A model generated the notes under the pieces. It saw nothing but the letters and a program-made list of their open reading frames with translations. It made no database searches and had not been told where the DNA came from. Below, one piece after another: positions 46,776-55,765 of a stretch of DNA of 64,000 bases. The position numbers and the translations under genes are program-made. The stretch is taken from contig PQAS01000002.1 in assembly GCA_003104905.1 (NCBI GenBank), positions 33,663 to 97,662 on the forward strand, in the 5' to 3' direction. This DNA is from Candidatus Methanoperedentaceae archaeon (lineage in GTDB: Archaea; Halobacteriota; Methanosarcinia; Methanosarcinales; Methanoperedenaceae). The stretch's first letter is position 1. Each line of letters opens with the position of its first letter.

Positions 46776-47329
46776 ACCGGAATATCCCACAACGGATACC
46801 ACCTTTGCGTTTCTTTTTCGATAGGCAGCTCTTTTTCCATTATGGCACGAAGTCTGAATTCATAGGATGAATCCCGCTGCTTCCCGATCGGCACAAATGG
46901 GTAATATTTTCCCTGTTTGAAATTATATATCCAGAATACTTCCTTTTCACCTTTGAATTTAAAAACAGCACATAGCAGCTGCTCCCCAAAACCATGCTCT
47001 GTCATGGTCTCGCTCACCATATATATTGTGGTTACAAGGTCTTCAAAATCAGGGTCGGAAAGGATGACCCACAGATACCCATAGGAATCCTTTTTCATAT
47101 TATGAAGAGTGTTTGTTTCTTTGCTGCTTTCCGCAAGCAGCTGGTTGATCTCAAGTTCCGCATTCCGGAACCCTGAAGCTTCAAGCGGCTTGAAACATAT
47201 ACCTCCGCCTTGTGATTTCAGGCCAAGGTTGGAACTGATGGTGACATAGGCTGTTGACATTGCAAAGAGTTTATCGGATTTGGGCTTTGGGAGTTTACTT
47301 TTACCAAGAAGCGTGTCAAGAAAACCCAT
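46772..47329 (-). CDS. pspAB: PspA-associated protein PspAB
   Basis: This 185-residue soluble protein matches the PspAB family, found next to PspA or HtpX in actinobacteria and archaea. Seen are the N-terminal MGFLDTLLGKSK, SDKLFAMSTAYVTISSNLGL, the centre KKDSYGYLWVILSD and the ending LPIEKETQRWYPLWDIPV. It is thought to work in envelope-stress response. It starts in taATG at the end of htpX and ends in ATGA at the RNase HI gene. No PspA is in the window. Confidence 0.82.
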   Translation of the reverse strand: MGFLDTLLGKSKLPKPKSDKLFAMSTAYVTISSNLGLKSQGGGICFKPLEASGFRNAELEINQLLAESSKETNTLHNMKKDSYGYLWVILSDPDFEDLVTTIYMVSETMTEHGFGEQLLCAVFKFKGEKEVFWIYNFKQGKYYPFVPIGKQRDSSYEFRLRAIMEKELPIEKETQRWYPLWDIPV

Positions 47330-48216
47330 TAAAACTCCATCTTCTGTTCCATATCCCGAAGTGCGCGTATGCGTGCTTCAACAGAAGGGTGTGTAGATAA
47401 GAGGTTCATAATTGAATCTCCTGAGATCGCAGGTATGATATAGAACGCATTCATTGCTTCTGCTTCTCTCAAATCACGTGAAGGTACATGTTCCATGACA
47501 CCGCTGATATTCATAAGGGCTGATGCAAGATGCGATGGCTGCCCCGTGATCAATGCTGAACCCCTGTCAGCGGCAAACTCCCTGTATCTTGAAAGGGCGC
47601 GGATAAGTAAGAAACTTATTATCCATACAATTATTGAAACTACAAAAATAATTACCCCGGCACCTTCGTTTTTTCGGTCATCTCTTCCGCCCATTCCGAA
47701 AAATAGCATGTTCCTGGCAAGTAAAGCTGCAACTGTGGACAGGAAACTGGCAATCGTGATAACAAGCATATCCCGATTCTTAACGTGACTCAGTTCATGG
47801 GCAAGAACCGCTTCAAGTTCAGGCTGGCTCAATCTTTGTTTCAAGGATGTGGTAACGGCAACTACCGCACTTGACTTGCTTCGGCCTGTTGCAAAAGCAT
47901 TGGGGACATTGCTATCCACGATTGCGATCTTTGGTTTTGGCAGATCCGCAATAGCACACAGCCTTGCCACTGTTTCGTGAAGGCGCGGCTCCTCCTGTTC
48001 TGTGACCACCCGTCCTCCGGTGCTCCAGAGAACCAGCTTATCTGAAAAGAAGAACTGGGCGAATACCATGAGCATCATAAATATCAACAGGAAATTTGTC
48101 ATGCTCCCGCCAAATGTCAATATCACGGCAAGAAAAATAAAATATAATACGACAAGCAGGAACATTGTCATTAACATGCGGGCTTGAAGTCCGTAATCGC
48201 TGTACCATTTTCTCAT
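47329..48216 (-). CDS. htpX: Membrane zinc metalloprotease HtpX
   Basis: This 295-residue M48-family protease has two N-terminal helices (about 14-58), the zinc motif HELSHVKNRD (about 140-149), two further helices (about 150-215), and the third ligand in the RYREFAADRGSALITG segment. The end STHPSVEARIRAL is typical. It degrades misfolded membrane proteins. The downstream pspAB is translationally coupled, a pair I also recall from haloarchaea. Confidence 0.95.
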   Translation of the reverse strand: MRKWYSDYGLQARMLMTMFLLVVLYFIFLAVILTFGGSMTNFLLIFMMLMVFAQFFFSDKLVLWSTGGRVVTEQEEPRLHETVARLCAIADLPKPKIAIVDSNVPNAFATGRSKSSAVVAVTTSLKQRLSQPELEAVLAHELSHVKNRDMLVITIASFLSTVAALLARNMLFFGMGGRDDRKNEGAGVIIFVVSIIVWIISFLLIRALSRYREFAADRGSALITGQPSHLASALMNISGVMEHVPSRDLREAEAMNAFYIIPAISGDSIMNLLSTHPSVEARIRALRDMEQKMEF

Positions 48217-48283
48217 ACTGGCCTATATATGCTCACTTATATTAAGGATTGACGATTGCCGGTATGAAGACCAGTTATCATTT

Positions 48284-48550
48284 TTATAGAAGATGTGAAT
48301 TCTTCTCTTCGATCTCTGTTAAGAGATTTTTCGTAGCTTCAGTCAAATGTGGCATGTCTTTGAGATTTTTAATGAGCCTCTTATTTCCACGATGCAAAAT
48401 TTCTTCAAAACTATAATAGCCTTTTCCCATCCTGAATTTTCTGAGCAGGCTTTTATTCTCACATTTTTTGCAGTTCCTTAGGTCATCACAGACATGAATG
48501 AATTTGCAGTTTTTAAGGTTCTCTAAAATGTTTAAGTCTTCATCAAACAT
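48284..48550 (-). CDS. Small Cys-containing protein of unknown function
   Basis: This 88-residue protein carries four to five cysteines near the N-terminus (C-x6-C-x6-C-x2-C), which could bind a metal. The rest is Lys-rich and helical (FSFEEILHRGNKRL-like region). It has no recognisable family. It stands alone between htpX and an unknown gene, with an AT-rich promoter upstream (CTTAAATAAATC around 48575). Small regulatory or DNA/RNA-binding protein is a guess only. Confidence 0.5.
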   Translation of the reverse strand: MFDEDLNILENLKNCKFIHVCDDLRNCKKCENKSLLRKFRMGKGYYSFEEILHRGNKRLIKNLKDMPHLTEATKNLLTEIEEKNSHLL

Positions 48551-48728
48551 GTTTTCACTTCACGATAAGATTTATTTAAGACTTTGAAATGTATCATGTT
48601 TCTAACTTTGCTCAACATGATTAATTATATTATTTCATAATAATTAGAGGTATATATAGAATATCTAAGATACGTCATCATCATTTTTCTTAAAAATAAC
48701 ACCAAAAAAATATGGCGAATTGGGATTG

Positions 48729-49460
48729 CTAAAGCTCTCCTTTTTTCTCCTTTACCTTCCGGACAAGGTCAAAGATCTCATCGACATTTTCCCCGACAAC
48801 GCACAGGGTGATCGAGCCTTCTCCTCCGTTGACTCCACCGGCGCCGATCGCAAAGGCATCTTCTGCGCCTAATAGCATCAATGCTTCCACTTCCGTAATT
48901 ACTTCCCCGGCCAGAGGCATCATACCCACAGGAAGACCCATCGCTCTGCTGCACCGCTGGATACCTATTCTCCTTGCTACATCTATCACGGAAAATGGTA
49001 TTGATTTTTCAAGCCCCACAGGGATAACAAGATTAATGCCTCTTGCCATAACGATCCCCATGAATCCGCCCGTAGTACCGCCGATCGGATTTGCCATCAT
49101 CACGCCTGCAACGCCATCCGGGTCAATTGCATTCGCGCCCTTAATAACGACATCACTGGATGTCATTTCGTTGAGGATAGTGTCAGCATTTACTTCTTTT
49201 CCGTTCTTGAGGGCTATTGAAGGCAGGCGCATGTCATTAGGGACAACTTCTGCTTTTTCCCCTATGTATCCTGCTGCATATCTGAAATGATCTATTCTCT
49301 TACCAGTTAATTCCTCAGCTACATAGGCATTTGTTGTGCCAAGTGTTATCAGTATCCGCCCATTTTCAAGGGCATTCCGGATAATGGGGAGTTTCTTGAC
49401 CCCCATAGCTATAATTCTTTTAGACTCCGGGGGAGTAAGTGTAATCTGTATCTGTTTCAT
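48729..49460 (-). CDS. Conserved archaeal-type protein of unknown function
   Basis: This 243-residue soluble protein has Gly-rich loops. Segments RILITLGTTNAYVAEEL (about 35-51), KGANAIDPDG, MMANPIGGTTGGFMG and LGAEDAFAIGAGGVNGGEG suggest an alpha/beta fold with a nucleotide or sugar-phosphate binding site. I do not recognise the family with certainty. The ATG at 49460 has GGTGAA just upstream. The gene is alone, divergent from a 43-residue membrane protein. Confidence 0.65.
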   Translation of the reverse strand: MKQIQITLTPPESKRIIAMGVKKLPIIRNALENGRILITLGTTNAYVAEELTGKRIDHFRYAAGYIGEKAEVVPNDMRLPSIALKNGKEVNADTILNEMTSSDVVIKGANAIDPDGVAGVMMANPIGGTTGGFMGIVMARGINLVIPVGLEKSIPFSVIDVARRIGIQRCSRAMGLPVGMMPLAGEVITEVEALMLLGAEDAFAIGAGGVNGGEGSITLCVVGENVDEIFDLVRKVKEKKGEL

Positions 49461-49579
49461 GTATTCACCACAGGGTATTCAATATACCTGTGAGTATAAA
49501 AATTTGATCGGGATGACGACCGATCAAGTCAAAAACTATTTGTATATATTATAACAATTATAGTGATGAGGTAATAAAC

Positions 49580-49711
49580 TTGTCTGCGAAAGATGAGGTC
49601 AAAGAGATATTATCTCTTGTCAATCAAGAATTTTTCTCAGAAATATTTGAGATTGTAGGCGGTATTGGTCTTCTGGTAGGATTTTTCCTGTTATACAGGG
49701 CTGTAAAATAA
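49580..49711 (+). CDS. 43-aa single-helix membrane protein
   Basis: A TTG start at 49580, with GAGG at 49568-49571, opens 43 codons. The N-terminus is charged and helical (SAKDEVKEILSLVNQEFF), then a transmembrane helix EIVGGIGLLVGFFLLYRAVK ends the protein. A TATA-like TTGTATATATTA lies about 35 bp upstream and a hairpin terminator follows, so this is probably a real single-gene unit. Function unknown. Confidence 0.6.
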   Translation: MSAKDEVKEILSLVNQEFFSEIFEIVGGIGLLVGFFLLYRAVK

Positions 49712-49720
49712 GTAATAAAA

Positions 49721-49750
49721 ATTGAAGGGGTCTTGACCCCCAATTTTTTC
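49721..49750 (+). terminator. Hairpin terminator after the 43-aa gene
   Basis: ATTGAAGGGGTC and GACCCCCAAT pair around TT, followed by TTTTTT. The GC-rich stem with a T-run is a good intrinsic-type terminator, and could also serve the convergent aroQ operon on the other strand. Confidence 0.75.
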
Positions 49751-49770
49751 ACTACAAATTCTCTTTTTCC

Positions 49771-50055
49771 CTAGGGTAAATTCCCTTCCCCGCTCATCTC
49801 GTGCTGGCGGTCGATATTCATTTTGATCAATATCTCAAATATCCTCTTTACTTCTTCCCCATCCAATCCCCTTTCTGTGGCCATGTTCGCCACCCTTTCC
49901 AGGACCACTTTATTCTGATCAGTATCATTGATGGGTTTTTTCTCTGCTTTCTTGGCATCAAGCACATCCTTTGCCAGAGCCGTCCGCTGGTCGATAAGTC
50001 TTAGTATCTGTGCGTCGATTTGTTCTATTTTTTTCCTTATCTCTTTTAACGGCAT
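49771..50055 (-). CDS. aroQ: Chorismate mutase, AroQ class
   Basis: This 94-residue all-helical enzyme turns chorismate into prephenate for Phe and Tyr. The AroQ pattern is seen: IRKKIEQIDAQILRLIDQRTALAKDVLDAKK, with Arg and Lys of the active site, then DQNKVVLERVANMA and GLDGEEVKRIFEILI. It overlaps aroK by 10 bp and is last in the aroC-sepS-aroK-aroQ operon. The length is that of the short monofunctional archaeal form. Confidence 0.9.
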   Translation of the reverse strand: MPLKEIRKKIEQIDAQILRLIDQRTALAKDVLDAKKAEKKPINDTDQNKVVLERVANMATERGLDGEEVKRIFEILIKMNIDRQHEMSGEGNLP

Positions 50056-50897
50056 GCTTTCCCACCGGTATTATTGACTTTTGTCCTTATCACTTTTGCG
50101 CCCAACCGGTTCCATAAAGGTTCAAGCTTATCCAGCAGTTCAGGATTTCCAAGTGCTGTATAAGCAGGCCCTGTCCCGGAAAGACTTACGCCCTCGATTC
50201 CCGTTTCAAGTGCGATCATCATAGGCTCTGTGCTAAAACCCAGGGCTGCACAGTACAGGAAGCCGTTCAGGGTCATGGCTTTCTCGTAATTTCCTATAAC
50301 TGCTTCCTTGTATGCCATTTCTACCCACCTGCCTATAAGACGTGAGCGCATTACATTTGTACCCGAACTAAACACTTTTTTTTCGGGCGCAAGTATCAGC
50401 ACCTGCCAATCCCGTTCTTCTCTTTTAATAAGCTCTTTCTTCTTATTGTCGGTTATCACGAATCCGCCCAGCATAGAAGCGCATGCATCATCAAAAGCTC
50501 CTGTTATCGTGACTTTGGCATCAAGTGAGGCCTGCACGCCGAGTTTTATCACTTCAAGAGGTTCAAGCTTTTCACCAAGTGCATCAAGAGTGGCAAGAAC
50601 AGTTGCATTTGCTGCGGCACTTGAGCTCTTAAGCCCGCTTGCTATCGGTACCTGGCTTTTTGTTGCCACTTTGGCGCCGGATTTTGAGCCAAAGCGCATA
50701 AGTGTGAGTTCAACACAGCGTTCGATAAGGGTTGTGTTCCCGCCTTCCTCTATATAACCAATTATTTTCGGATCATCTGTAAGTATGACCTCGGCTTCAG
50801 TCTTCAGGTCTATGCCAAAAGCAGCGCCCTTCCATGTGGAAATCGCGTTGATTATTGTTCCTGCTCCATACGCATAGGCGTATCCTGCTTGCTTCAT
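50046..50897 (-). CDS. aroK: Shikimate kinase, archaeal GHMP-kinase type
   Basis: This 283-residue enzyme phosphorylates shikimate with ATP. It belongs to the GHMP superfamily, unlike the P-loop bacterial AroK. Seen are YAYAYGAGTIINAI at the N-terminus, the ATP-binding loop SQVPIASGLKSSSAAANA (about 82-99) and the C-terminal GVSLSGTGPAYTALG. The length is standard. It follows sepS after 23 bp. Confidence 0.93.
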   Translation of the reverse strand: MKQAGYAYAYGAGTIINAISTWKGAAFGIDLKTEAEVILTDDPKIIGYIEEGGNTTLIERCVELTLMRFGSKSGAKVATKSQVPIASGLKSSSAAANATVLATLDALGEKLEPLEVIKLGVQASLDAKVTITGAFDDACASMLGGFVITDNKKKELIKREERDWQVLILAPEKKVFSSGTNVMRSRLIGRWVEMAYKEAVIGNYEKAMTLNGFLYCAALGFSTEPMMIALETGIEGVSLSGTGPAYTALGNPELLDKLEPLWNRLGAKVIRTKVNNTGGKACR

Positions 50898-50920
50898 TTA
50901 TTCACCTGCTTGCAAAATTT

Positions 50921-52537
50921 TCAAGTCATGATCTCCATTTTTACTGTTGTAAATACAGGCCCTCTTGTATCTATCTTTTTCTTCAATCCTGTGATATACC
51001 GCTGTGCTATCGGGTCTATCCGGATATTTATCTCCGATGGCACTTTTATGATCCTGGCTCTTGTTTCAGAGCCGGTGTCATTTTTCACAGCTTCTTCTAT
51101 CTCTTTTGCAGAGAGTGCCGCGAATGCATCAATATATCTTATTCCTGTACTGACACCATTCTTGAATGCCTCATCCCATTTTGAGATCCTGGGCAATCCA
51201 AGGATGTCGTTCCTGTAAGAAATCACTTCATTCATCGCAGCCGGTCCGCAGAGCCTGGTATTCTCTTCTGGCTCAACCACCTTGACCAGGATCTTCTTTC
51301 CGGACAACTCTCCTTCCCATGCAGTAAACTCACAGGGGCTTACTGTATTCCCGTACTGCTCGCACGTCCTGACGATTGCCGTTTGTATCTCTTTTCCGGT
51401 TTCTGTCATGGGTGCATGTTCAACATAAACCATTGCCGCTATTTCGCTATCTGACATAACCCAGCTGGTCCTGTACTGGAACTGGGGATATGTCATGGCG
51501 CGCACATCGGTAGAATCGTGCAGTATCATTGCGAGGCGTTCCACACCCATTCCAAGGTTCATCACAGGATATGGGATATTGTACTGTGCAAGGGCAGTTG
51601 GCGAATATATCCCGAAAGTTGCCACTTCAACCCAGCCGTCCTTGTATTTTGTCTTTGAACCCACAAGTTTTGGGTGATAGGCAAAAACCTCTGTCTGTGT
51701 ATCAGGTACATAATATTTGCTTCGCTTTTCATCAGGCCTGAAGGTAAAATTTGAAAAACCGAATTGGGAAAGAAGCCCGGAAGCCACTGCTTTTCCATCT
51801 TCCACGCTTACGTTCTCATCCATCATAACGCATGATGCGGAATAATAAGCCATGAGGCGCGTGGCATCTTCAGCCTGTTCGCGCCTGAATACCCTGTCCA
51901 CGGAAAAAAGCCGAAGAGGCACTTTGCGGTAATCCCCCATCTCACCAAGGCTTATGAACCAGCCGGAGGTCATATGACTGCGGAGTGTTTTCTGCGAGGA
52001 TACGGGAACAAGTGACTTGAATTCAGGGAACACATGGTCTATCATCACTGCCACCCTGGAATCCGGGACTTTTAATCCTGCTGCCATTTCAGGAACAAGG
52101 TCATCGCCTTCGATCTCACCTTTTTTATACGAGTGAAGGATGAGTCTGATCTTTTCCACTCCTTCATCACCGATATCTCCCAGGATATTTTTGATCTCAA
52201 CTATCCTTTCATCCGATATCCCTACATTGGGTCTTGGAAGCCCGCCTATGTAAAAACACCTGTCAAGCACGGCAAGGGCCTCATATCCGAACTGCTTATG
52301 GATATCCCTGTCTTCCACTATTATCGGGTTCATGAATTCTTCAAATCCCATTCTCATATAGGCTTCACGCAGGCGCTGTATGGTATCAAAGACCGGATGG
52401 GGTTTACCGTATTTTAGCGATGTACGCGGATATTTTTCATTGATGCCCGGATTTGGAACATATTTTTTCCCATCATTCCATGCGGCATCAAAATCTCTTT
52501 TTGTTGCTTCTTTTATCTCATCGGGATTAAATTTCAT
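50921..52537 (-). CDS. sepS: O-phosphoseryl-tRNA(Cys) synthetase
   Basis: This 538-residue class II aminoacyl-tRNA synthetase charges tRNA(Cys) with O-phosphoserine; SepCysS then makes Cys-tRNA. It is present almost only in methanogens and close relatives. Class II motifs are seen: KRDFDAAWNDGKKYV at the N-terminus, motif 2 region FRREQAEDATRLMAYYSAS and motif 3 MNLGMGVERLAMILHD. It lies between aroC and aroK in an aromatic-amino-acid operon, although it serves a different pathway; the co-transcription is unexplained. The length fits the family. Confidence 0.95.
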   Translation of the reverse strand: MKFNPDEIKEATKRDFDAAWNDGKKYVPNPGINEKYPRTSLKYGKPHPVFDTIQRLREAYMRMGFEEFMNPIIVEDRDIHKQFGYEALAVLDRCFYIGGLPRPNVGISDERIVEIKNILGDIGDEGVEKIRLILHSYKKGEIEGDDLVPEMAAGLKVPDSRVAVMIDHVFPEFKSLVPVSSQKTLRSHMTSGWFISLGEMGDYRKVPLRLFSVDRVFRREQAEDATRLMAYYSASCVMMDENVSVEDGKAVASGLLSQFGFSNFTFRPDEKRSKYYVPDTQTEVFAYHPKLVGSKTKYKDGWVEVATFGIYSPTALAQYNIPYPVMNLGMGVERLAMILHDSTDVRAMTYPQFQYRTSWVMSDSEIAAMVYVEHAPMTETGKEIQTAIVRTCEQYGNTVSPCEFTAWEGELSGKKILVKVVEPEENTRLCGPAAMNEVISYRNDILGLPRISKWDEAFKNGVSTGIRYIDAFAALSAKEIEEAVKNDTGSETRARIIKVPSEINIRIDPIAQRYITGLKKKIDTRGPVFTTVKMEIMT

Positions 52538-52556
52538 GAATAAGTTTCTCCTTTAC

Positions 52557-53666
52557 TTATAAAGTCCATGCAAAATTTTCAGATGAGGTTTTTAAGAAAC
52601 CGCCTCTCATCATCATATCTACCAGTACGAGCGCCATCATCGCTTCCGCCACCGGCACAATGCGCGGAGGGATAGATGGGTCATGGCGGCCTGTTATCTT
52701 TATTCGTGTATCTGTCATAGAGCTAAGGTCTACGGTGCGCTGTTCTTTTGAAATTGAGGGCGTGGGTTTAACTGCTATCCTGCAAACGATAGGTTCACCG
52801 TTACTGATACCTCCAAGAATTCCTCCTGCATTATTTGAAAGAGGCTTTGGCTTTCCATCCCTTATCTCCAGGGGATCATTCATCTTGCTGCCTTTTATGA
52901 TGGAACTCTTAAATCCCAGGCCTATCTCTACTCCTTTCACAGCACCGATGCTCATTAATCCTTTTGCAAGTTCAGCGCTGAGTTTATCAAAAACCGGCTC
53001 ACCTACTCCGGCAGGGACTCCGATACCTATCACTTCGACTATTCCTCCCACACTATCTCCCTGGCTTCTGGCTGCATGGATCATTGCTTCCATTTGCAGG
53101 GCTGCATCAGGATCAGCACACCTTACGGGATTTTTTTCCGTGTTATTGCGGATCTGTTCGATATCAACACTATTTACCCTGATACCTCCGAGTTCAATTA
53201 CATGACCTAACACTTCTATGCCGTTCATGCCAAGGATCTTCTTTGCGATTGCACCTGCTGCGACACGTCCTATTGTTTCACGCGCGGATGACCTGCCCCC
53301 TCCGCGCCAGTCCCGGAATCCATACTTTAACTCATATGTCAGATCCGCATGTCCGGGGCGGGGAGTATTGCGCAGAGCCTCGTATTTACTCGAATCAACA
53401 TCATTATTTCTTACAAGTATTGATATCGGCGCACCTGTGGTCTTTCCCGAAAAGACACCTGACAAAATCTCTGCTTTATCCTCTTCTTTTCTGGGTGTTG
53501 TTATATCGCTTTGTCCGGGACGCCTGCGGTTCAATTCTTTCTGGATTTCAGATCCGTCAAGCAAAAGGCCGGCAGGGCAGCCGTCAACGACAACACCAAC
53601 GGCAGGGCCGTGGCTCTCACCCCAGGTCGTTATCCGAAAAAGTGTACCAAAAGTATTTCCAGACAT
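52557..53666 (-). CDS. aroC: Chorismate synthase
   Basis: This 369-residue FMN-dependent enzyme forms chorismate from EPSP, the last shikimate-pathway step. Signature sequences are [18 protein letters not shown] at the N-terminus, [29 protein letters not shown] in the middle (first 20 residues are the classic motif) and [18 protein letters not shown] near the end. First gene of the aroC-sepS-aroK-aroQ unit. It is divergent from the ferredoxin gene, with 41 bp between. Confidence 0.96.
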   Translation of the reverse strand: MSGNTFGTLFRITTWGESHGPAVGVVVDGCPAGLLLDGSEIQKELNRRRPGQSDITTPRKEEDKAEILSGVFSGKTTGAPISILVRNNDVDSSKYEALRNTPRPGHADLTYELKYGFRDWRGGGRSSARETIGRVAAGAIAKKILGMNGIEVLGHVIELGGIRVNSVDIEQIRNNTEKNPVRCADPDAALQMEAMIHAARSQGDSVGGIVEVIGIGVPAGVGEPVFDKLSAELAKGLMSIGAVKGVEIGLGFKSSIIKGSKMNDPLEIRDGKPKPLSNNAGGILGGISNGEPIVCRIAVKPTPSISKEQRTVDLSSMTDTRIKITGRHDPSIPPRIVPVAEAMMALVLVDMMMRGGFLKTSSENFAWTL

Positions 53667-53707
53667 GCGCTTTAATTTAGTATTATTGCTTATATAACTG
53701 CTTGGAC

Positions 53708-53914
53708 ATGATAGACATATTCATTGACGAAGAAAAATGCACCGGATGCGGGGAATGCATAAGGGTTTGTCCGAAAGGGCCAAGAATATACAGACTTGTT
53801 AAGAAAAATGGAAAGTTGGTATCTGAAGTCCTTGATAAAAGTTTCTGCATCGGATGCACAACATGTATAGCATCGTGCAGGCCGGGGGCTATAAGACTTG
53901 AACGCGGCTGGTAG
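53708..53914 (+). CDS. Small 2[4Fe-4S] ferredoxin-like protein
   Basis: This 68-residue protein has two [4Fe-4S] motifs: [14 protein letters not shown] (about residues 11-24) and [14 protein letters not shown] (about 47-60). In the second, the residue after the fourth Cys is Arg rather than the usual Pro. It is a soluble electron carrier or a subunit of an unseen partner. I use the ATG at 53708; TTATATAAC lies about 15 bp upstream of it, so the mRNA leader must be nearly absent. It precedes pyrD by 101 bp and could supply electrons to or from PyrK, which is only inference. Confidence 0.88.
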   Translation: MIDIFIDEEKCTGCGECIRVCPKGPRIYRLVKKNGKLVSEVLDKSFCIGCTTCIASCRPGAIRLERGW

Positions 53915-54015
53915 AAAAAGGATCGAATAAATAATATTCATCAAATCTAGGAACACCAAAAACTAATCGCCCCCATATAAAAAAAGCTAAGTACGGCCTC
54001 AACAATGTTAGCCTG

Positions 54016-54906
54016 ATGCTCTCACTAGCCTTGACAGGTCTGGAATTGAAAAATCCGCTCATGCTTGCGGCGGGGATCATGGGAACGACAGGCGGCTCAC
54101 TCAAGAGAATTGCAGACAATGGGGCAGGAGCAGTCATTACAAAATCTCTCGGAATTGAACCGGCAAGCGGGCATAACAACCCGACTATGGTTGAAGTGGA
54201 TTGTGGTTACCTGAATGCTATGGGTCTTCCCAATCCTTCTTATAAGAATTTCCAGCAGGAAATTGATATTGCAGCAGGTGCAGGCACGCCTGTGATCGCA
54301 AGTATTTTCGGGGGGTGCGCTCTTGATTTTTCAGAAATTGCGGGGGTACTGGATGCTGATGCATTTGAGCTGAACGTTAGTTGTCCGCATGCCTGGGGTT
54401 ATGGTGCACAGATAGGTACAGATCCGGATCTTGTTGAAGATATTACAAAGGCAGTAAAAGCCGCAACGGATGCTCCGGTATGGGTAAAACTCACACCCAA
54501 CGTCACTGATATAATAAGTATAGGATTGGCTGCTCAGCGCGGAGGGGCAGATGCGGTCGTTGCGATAAATACTGTACGTGCCATGGCAATAGATATCAAT
54601 AGCGGTTATCCTATACTGGGAAACAGGTTCGGGGGTCTGTCGGGACGTGCAATCAAGCCTGTAGCAATTAAATGCGTATATGATCTTTATGATGCTCTTA
54701 AGATACCTGTTATAGGAGTGGGCGGAATATCCGATTGGAAAGATGCAATTGAGTTTATCATGGCAGGAGCCAGGGCAGTAGAGGTGGGTTCAGCTGTCGG
54801 GAACAACATCAGCATTTTTAAGGATATTTCCTCTGGTATGGAAGCTTTTCTTATGGAAAAAGAATGGACGCTTGATGAAATATACGGGATGGCGCATAAA
54901 ATATGA
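54016..54906 (+). CDS. pyrD: Dihydroorotate dehydrogenase, catalytic subunit (class 1B)
   Basis: This 296-residue FMN enzyme oxidises dihydroorotate to orotate in pyrimidine synthesis. Seen are LKNPLMLAAGIMGTTGG, the catalytic Cys in AFELNVSCPHAWGYG (about residues 120-134), WVKLTPNVTDI and the FMN phosphate loop VIGVGGISDWKDA. It pairs with PyrK, whose gene overlaps its stop by 4 bp. The length fits PyrDB. Confidence 0.95.
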   Translation: MLSLALTGLELKNPLMLAAGIMGTTGGSLKRIADNGAGAVITKSLGIEPASGHNNPTMVEVDCGYLNAMGLPNPSYKNFQQEIDIAAGAGTPVIASIFGGCALDFSEIAGVLDADAFELNVSCPHAWGYGAQIGTDPDLVEDITKAVKAATDAPVWVKLTPNVTDIISIGLAAQRGGADAVVAINTVRAMAIDINSGYPILGNRFGGLSGRAIKPVAIKCVYDLYDALKIPVIGVGGISDWKDAIEFIMAGARAVEVGSAVGNNISIFKDISSGMEAFLMEKEWTLDEIYGMAHKI

Positions 54907-55646
54907 AACCTGTTGATGCCGTAATTACAAAAGTAGTAGAAGAAACGCCAACTATCAGGACTTTTTTCTTCGATACTTCTTTTGAATCGGAGCCCGGCCA
55001 GTTCGTTATGGTCTGGATACGAGGGGTGGATGAAATTCCGATGGCGCTCTCCTATGATAATGCGGTCACAGTCCAGAAGGTGGGAACTGCAACATCTGCA
55101 TTGTTCGAATTTGGAGAAGATGACTCGATAGGCATCCGCGGGCCTTTTGGAAATGGTTTTCGGATAAAGGGCGATAATATTTTGCTGATAGCAGGTGGTG
55201 TTGGAGCCGCTCCTTTGTCGCCTCTTGCTGAAAAAGCAGGGTTGCAGGGATTTGAGGTGACAACCCTTCTTGGTGCAAAGACAAAAGAAGAACTGGTATT
55301 CAGGGAACGCTTTGAATCTGCCGGAAAAGTGATGGTGGCAACAGATGACGGCACGGCCGGAAAACACGGATATGTTACCCAATTAATAGACGGGAAAGAC
55401 TATGACCAGATATACTGCTGCGGCCCGGAAATTATGATGAAAAAAGTCCTGGATAAAGTCCAGCCTGAAAAATCCCAATTCAGCCTTCATCGCTATATCA
55501 AATGCGGACTCGGGATTTGCGGGGCATGCTGTGTGGATGGCCTGCGGGTATGTAAGGACGGGCCTGTGTTCACAGGAGAGGTTTTGAATAGAAGCGAGTT
55601 CGGACTTTACATGAGAAACGAATGCGGGGAGAAAGTGAAGGTTTAA
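54903..55646 (+). CDS. pyrK: Dihydroorotate dehydrogenase electron-transfer subunit
   Basis: This 247-residue FAD and [2Fe-2S] protein carries electrons from PyrD to NAD or another acceptor. Seen are PGQFVMVWIRG with PMALSYD (FAD region), LLIAGGVGAAPLSPLAE (nucleotide loop) and the Cys cluster KCGLGICGACCVDGLRVCKDGP near the end (20 residues quoted in part: ligands are the four Cys). Overlaps pyrD by ATGA. The stop is followed directly by an inverted repeat. Confidence 0.94.
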   Translation: MKPVDAVITKVVEETPTIRTFFFDTSFESEPGQFVMVWIRGVDEIPMALSYDNAVTVQKVGTATSALFEFGEDDSIGIRGPFGNGFRIKGDNILLIAGGVGAAPLSPLAEKAGLQGFEVTTLLGAKTKEELVFRERFESAGKVMVATDDGTAGKHGYVTQLIDGKDYDQIYCCGPEIMMKKVLDKVQPEKSQFSLHRYIKCGLGICGACCVDGLRVCKDGPVFTGEVLNRSEFGLYMRNECGEKVKV

Positions 55647-55696
55647 CCGCAGATGAACGCAAATAAACGCAGATGCGTAGCCATTAATCTGCGGTT
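55645..55696. repeat. Periodic inverted repeat after pyrK (CGCAGAT family)
   Basis: AACCGCAGAT (55645-55654, overlapping the pyrK stop) and ATCTGCGGTT (55687-55696) are a perfect 10-bp inverted pair. The left arm continues as 10-bp-period units CGCAGATGAA, CGCAAATAAA, CGCAGATG. A T-rich stretch follows. It resembles a widespread intergenic repeat that I recall from many genomes. It may act as a terminator or transcript end for pyrK. Confidence 0.6.
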
Positions 55697-55765
55697 CTAT
55701 TTTTCAATATTTTCCGATTATTTTAGAATTTCACTATAATAAAGGAATAACTGCAAATTTGAAAA

